From: Methylovulum sp.
GTDB taxonomy: Bacteria > Pseudomonadota > Gammaproteobacteria > Methylococcales > Methylomonadaceae
Assembly (NCBI GenBank): GCA_028713595.1
Contig: JAQTNZ010000071.1
Span: 1-8,826, forward strand
Length of the DNA stretch: 8,826 bases
Direction: 5' to 3'
Shown: positions 6,901 through 8,826 of the stretch, piece after piece
How the letters are laid out: each line of letters opens with the position of its first letter
How positions within the stretch are numbered: the stretch's first letter is position 1
Notes under the pieces: generated by a model
The model's database searches: none
The model's input: the letters and a program-made list of their open reading frames with translations, nothing else
What the model was told of the DNA's origin: nothing
Made by a program: the position numbers and the translations under genes

Positions 6901-8826
6901 CGCTTTACCTTAGATACAGGCGATGGCCGCTTTACCTTACAAAGCCGTGAATTAAGCAAAGCACCGGAATGGTTGCAACATAGTTTAGGGCGGACTTTAA
7001 GTGAAGCCACAGGTAGCCAACTTGCCGTCACCGCACCGCCAGTGCCCAAACGCGCTCCCGATTTTGACCGCGCCAGCCACGCCCAATTGACCGATAAGGC
7101 CGGTTTGGACTATGGCCCGGCTTTCCAGGCCATCCAGCACGGTTGGCTTGACGGCAATAGTGCCTTAGGCGTTTTTCTGCCCCCTACCGCCATTGCAGGT
7201 GAACTGGGCCACTATTATTTGCACCCTGCCCTGCTCGATTGTGCTTTCCAATTGGTGTTCCAAATCCTCAAGGATGAATTGCACAGGCATGACGACATTG
7301 CCTTTGTCCCCGTCAAAATCGGCAGGTTACATGTCCGTACCACAAAAGCCGTTCCGGTGCTGGCTAAAGCCACTTTGCTGCATCAAGGGCCGCATTCTTT
7401 AAAAGCCGAATTCACCCTATTTGATAACCAAGGCCAAGCGGTTGCCGTTGTCAAAGACGTGCGCTTCCGTGCTATCCGCCTACACAAAGCCCAAGCCCAA
7501 GCGTTGCAATACCTGGACTACCATATCACCGCCGCACCGTTGCCGATGGCGGCCCAGCCGTTGCCGATGGCTTGGGACATTACTGGCATGGGCGAGATGC
7601 CCACCCATGCTGAAGCCGTCCGGCGTTACAGTAGTGAAGTGGAGCCTTTATTGGACAGTTTATGCCAGCAATTTTTCGCTGAGGCCTTGGGCGAATTTGC
7701 CGATGCGCAGAGGGTGTTAAGCACAGCGTGGTTTAACGGACATTGCCGGCTGTATCCGAAAGCGGCGGCACTGTTGCGTACCTTGTTGGAGGTCGCCACC
7801 GAGCAACGCCTGTTGGTCCTGACCGAAGCCGCCGATTGGCGCATTAATTGTGATACCGTACAATTGGACATTCCCGCCACCGCTATCTGGAACACGTTGG
7901 TGCAGGAATATCCCGATTATTTTTACCTGACGCAACTGGTAGGACGGGTCGGGCGGCAATTGCCACGCTTATTGCGCGGGGAAGTCCAGGCCGAAGAACT
8001 GGGTATCCAAGCATCGTTATATGCCGCCATCACTAGCCATATTTTTGCCCGTACCGGCAAAAAAACCGTGGCGGATGCTCTATCGCAAGAATATGCCCGG
8101 CTTATCGGCAACTTGCCGGCAGGCCAACGGCTGAACGTGCTGGAAATCAGTGCGCATAGCCCGCCTTTTGCCCCCTTGCTGTGTCCACAATGGGATTTTA
8201 ACCAAGCCGATTACGTTATTGCCAGCTTGGACGACCCTGCTTATCAAGCCAGCAATGGTTTGCGTGAACATTTTCCCTTGCTACGCAGTTTCCGTTGGCA
8301 GGCCACTGCCGAAGCCAATCGCCAAGCATTGGCAAAACCCGCCAATCTTGCCATTGTCCATCTGAATGTGGCCAATACCCAAGACATCCAGCAGGTATTA
8401 GGACAATTATCCGGTCTATTGTTACCCGGCAGCCCTGTCTATATCATTGGCCAACAACCTGCCCGTTGGATAGATGCGGCGTTGGGTATGGCGGCCGACT
8501 GGTGGTTGGGCGATACGGAGGCAAAGCCCCTATCACCGCAAGTGTCCGTGACCATGGTCAGCAAGCAATTACAATCGCTGGGGTTTGAAGGGTTAAAATC
8601 GTTTGAGTTCATGCCCGATTGTTATTCAGGCACTTACCTACTGGCGGCAACCAGTGCGGCCACCGGCGTGACCCAAGCACCAACCCCTAAGCAAAGCTGG
8701 CTGTTGCTAGCTGATACTATCGGGCCGGAACAGACCTTGGCCCAACAGCTTGCCAAACGGCTACAGAAACATAACCAATACGTCATCATCGCCCCCTCAC
8801 ACCCGGAGACAATGGCGGAACTGGCG
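3964..8826 (+). CDS. Type I polyketide synthase, KS-AT-DH-pseudoMT-(KR-like) (3' end outside window)
   Basis: This is an uninterrupted frame of 1621 codons that is still open at the window end. Visible domains in order are ketosynthase (residues 3-421), acyltransferase (about 534-835), dehydratase (about 896-1175), a degenerate C-methyltransferase-like region (about 1215-1568) and the first strands of a ketoreductase-type Rossmann fold (from 1577). The protein starts directly at the KS without an N-terminal docking or loading domain, so it may be an iterative enzyme or the first of an assembly line. Enzymes with this order normally continue into enoylreductase, ketoreductase and acyl carrier protein domains; here that is inference. 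Codon use and GC look like those of the upstream genes, so there is no sign of recent transfer. The product cannot be named from the sequence; a reduced fatty-acid-like chain is a reasonable guess. PUFA-synthase PfaA is excluded because ACP repeats do not follow the AT. Confidence 0.93.
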   Translation, partial: MDNRVALIAYSVRLPGTDTQRFWGDLLAQKDLVTHVDTSRWSQDSFLHPDKRHPGTSYSFAAGSIGDISGFDAPFFGISPREAILIDPQQRVLLELAWETLENAGIPPATLRGSDCGVYVGISNVDYAYRIFDDLAAIEAAAATGMISSIASNRISYVFDLHGPSISMDTACSSSLVAFHQACQAIRSGEISQALAGGINLHLHPYAFISFSKATMLSKTGRCHVFAESGDGYVRSEGGGLFFLKNYDQALADGDPILALIAGSAVNTDGHKSGLTIPNPYAQAALMSGVYEQAGIDPNHIDYFEAHGTGTAVGDPIETHAIGLALGQKRRKPLLIGSVKSNLGHLESASGVAGLAKALNCLKYRAIPATIGATHLNPNIKFADWNLKVITDTRPLKAQGGLTIGVNSFGFGGANAHVILQTPPGQRAKKARKQPAPTFAIPLVLSAKDQPALQQAAQELADFISANPQLAYYDLAYSAFFHRERHSQGLVVFADNLSQAAVQLEQFAMQTTLPDKTQPTTVHAYTGQHLPQAQGLAFVYSGNGCQWQGMGKQLLEQSATFRSAVMQVDTLFQTYANFSLVDELAGRNGEGRYQHTEIAQPALFALQVGVTEVLREQGFQATAVMGHSVGEVAAAWACGALSLPEAVKVIFYRSHHQGKTQGSGGMSAAGINADDLGKLLATSGLDKVYLAGINSHRGVTLAGDVGQLAQVESLLAANQTFFKRLDLAYAFHSPAMDPIEAGVREDLAGLAVNTPTVPFYSSVTGSLLDTPLDGAYWWHNIREPVHFAHAVKALLATGCNTLVEIGAHPVLQAYLNDGLKNGGHTGVVIPTITRNNDSNAQLLNSIAQLMLAGADFDHKRWFPTSGLRVNLPNYPWQREKLWHPITSESQGLLYRSKQHPLLGYALKQHALIWENQLDTQLQAFLADHNVGGAVVFPGAGFAELAVAAAYLAHAGEFVDIEELEIRTPLILSHDHSKVIRFTLDTGDGRFTLQSRELSKAPEWLQHSLGRTLSEATGSQLAVTAPPVPKRAPDFDRASHAQLTDKAGLDYGPAFQAIQHGWLDGNSALGVFLPPTAIAGELGHYYLHPALLDCAFQLVFQILKDELHRHDDIAFVPVKIGRLHVRTTKAVPVLAKATLLHQGPHSLKAEFTLFDNQGQAVAVVKDVRFRAIRLHKAQAQALQYLDYHITAAPLPMAAQPLPMAWDITGMGEMPTHAEAVRRYSSEVEPLLDSLCQQFFAEALGEFADAQRVLSTAWFNGHCRLYPKAAALLRTLLEVATEQRLLVLTEAADWRINCDTVQLDIPATAIWNTLVQEYPDYFYLTQLVGRVGRQLPRLLRGEVQAEELGIQASLYAAITSHIFARTGKKTVADALSQEYARLIGNLPAGQRLNVLEISAHSPPFAPLLCPQWDFNQADYVIASLDDPAYQASNGLREHFPLLRSFRWQATAEANRQALAKPANLAIVHLNVANTQDIQQVLGQLSGLLLPGSPVYIIGQQPARWIDAALGMAADWWLGDTEAKPLSPQVSVTMVSKQLQSLGFEGLKSFEFMPDCYSGTYLLAATSAATGVTQAPTPKQSWLLLADTIGPEQTLAQQLAKRLQKHNQYVIIAPSHPETMAELA
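3970..5226 (+). other. Ketosynthase (KS) domain
   Basis: This domain performs decarboxylative Claisen condensation. The catalytic triad is complete: Cys172 in DTACSSS, His307 in EAHGTGTAVGDPIE and His345 in SNLGHLESASG. The C-terminal signature NSFGFGGANAHVIL (407-420) is also present. The GM usually seen in the N-terminal IAIVGM strand is replaced by AY (ALIAYSVRLPG, residues 6-16). The intact Cys argues for an elongating KS and against a KSQ-type loading domain. Confidence 0.95.
5563..6468 (+). other. Acyltransferase (AT) domain, probably malonyl-CoA specific
   Basis: The nucleophile Ser628 lies in GHSVGE, and the partner His732 in YAFHS. The oxyanion-loop motif reads SGNGCQW (541-547) in place of the common TGQGAQW. 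A Phe before Ser in the specificity motif (AFHS) is usual for malonyl-CoA, whereas methylmalonyl ATs have YASH. The leading Tyr makes the motif mixed, so specificity is a moderate-confidence inference. The post-AT linker LPNYPWQRE (871-879) is intact. Confidence 0.85.
6649..7488 (+). other. Dehydratase (DH) domain
   Basis: This is a double hotdog fold with the N-terminal HPLLG (899-903) and catalytic His928 in HNVGGAVVFP, a full match to HxxxGxxxxP. DYGPAF (1049-1054) provides the YGPxF motif. Catalytic Asp1092 lies in HPALLDCAFQ, with Gln1096 completing DxxxQ/H. All key residues are present, so it should remove water from beta-hydroxyacyl intermediates. Confidence 0.9.
7537..7571 (+). repeat. 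21-bp-spaced direct repeat in the DH-to-pseudoMT linker
   Basis: CCGTTGCCGATGGC occurs at 7537-7550 and 7558-7571, encoding PLPMA twice, 7 residues apart (1192-1196, 1199-1203). It is an in-frame small duplication in a flexible linker. Confidence 0.6.
7606..8667 (+). other. Degenerate C-methyltransferase-like domain (pseudo-cMT)
   Basis: This is about 354 residues at the position where C-methylating synthases carry their SAM-dependent methyltransferase. Framework features of that family remain: a lid-helix segment ending RLLRGE (1335-1340), LNVLEI at the first strand (1390-1395), LLLPGS (1485-1490), the GMAADWWLGD element (1508-1517) and the terminal SLGFEG (1538-1543). The SAM-binding glycine motif, normally LEIGAGTGG, reads LEISAHSPP (1393-1401). 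The acidic residue after strand 2 is not obvious. The NVLHAT-type motif carrying the catalytic His reads LNVANT (1467-1472). It is probably catalytically dead and structural. Confidence 0.7.
8692..8826 (+). other. Start of a ketoreductase-type (probably structural pseudo-KR) domain
   Basis: QSWLLLADTIGPEQTLAQQL (1577-1596) and the following KRLQKHNQYVIIAP form a beta-alpha-beta start of the kind found at KR or pseudo-KR domains. In synthases with DH-MT-ER order this N-terminal KR half normally precedes an enoylreductase. Only 45 residues are visible. Confidence 0.5.

Noticed and set aside
3964..8826. PUFA synthase (PfaA) or heterocyst-glycolipid type synthase
   Set aside because: PfaA has tandem ACPs after the AT and no DH there. 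The AT-DH-MT-like order fits a reducing type I PKS instead. The heterocyst-glycolipid option cannot be excluded by motif reading alone but is not supported.
1..8826. CRISPR arrays, tRNA or rRNA genes, insertion sequences, attachment sites
   Set aside because: No regularly spaced repeats, cloverleaf-like segments, transposase frames or terminal inverted repeats with target duplications were seen.

Overview
The window reads as chromosomal DNA of a gammaproteobacterium. A cutA-dsbD-tlpA run of overlapping genes and a divergent fxsA-type gene are typical of that class. The moderate GC content and the accessory polyketide synthase would fit a type I methanotroph (Methylococcales), but that placement is inference and was not tested.

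Left part (1-3373): a 5'-complete but window-truncated fxsA-family membrane protein gene lies on the minus strand. Across a 115-bp divergent intergenic region, three plus-strand genes follow. They encode CutA, a DsbD reductase carrying two N-terminal alpha domains instead of one, and a membrane-anchored TlpA/ResA-type thioredoxin. The dsbD start lies inside cutA (22-bp overlap), and tlpA overlaps the dsbD stop by 4 bp, so the three are almost certainly co-transcribed. DsbD would carry electrons from cytoplasmic thioredoxin across the inner membrane, and the TlpA-like protein is a plausible periplasmic recipient.

Middle (3374-3963): 590 bp with no convincing protein gene. The first half holds several inverted repeats and an intrinsic terminator. 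The second half holds a weaker terminator-like element, a sigma70-like promoter, and a leader of about 150 nt that can fold into a closing stem with two internal hairpins, plus an upstream strand that competes for the closing stem.

Right part (3964-8826): one open reading frame of 1621 codons that runs off the window. It is a type I polyketide synthase with ketosynthase, acyltransferase and dehydratase domains whose key residues are present. These are followed by a methyltransferase-like region that has lost its SAM-binding and catalytic signatures, and by the start of a ketoreductase-type fold. The order resembles highly reducing or animal-FAS-like synthases (KS-AT-DH-pseudoMT-pseudoKR, normally followed by ER-KR-ACP). 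The later domains lie outside the window. The most notable points are the duplicated DsbD alpha domain, the decayed methyltransferase, and the structured leader of the synthase gene.
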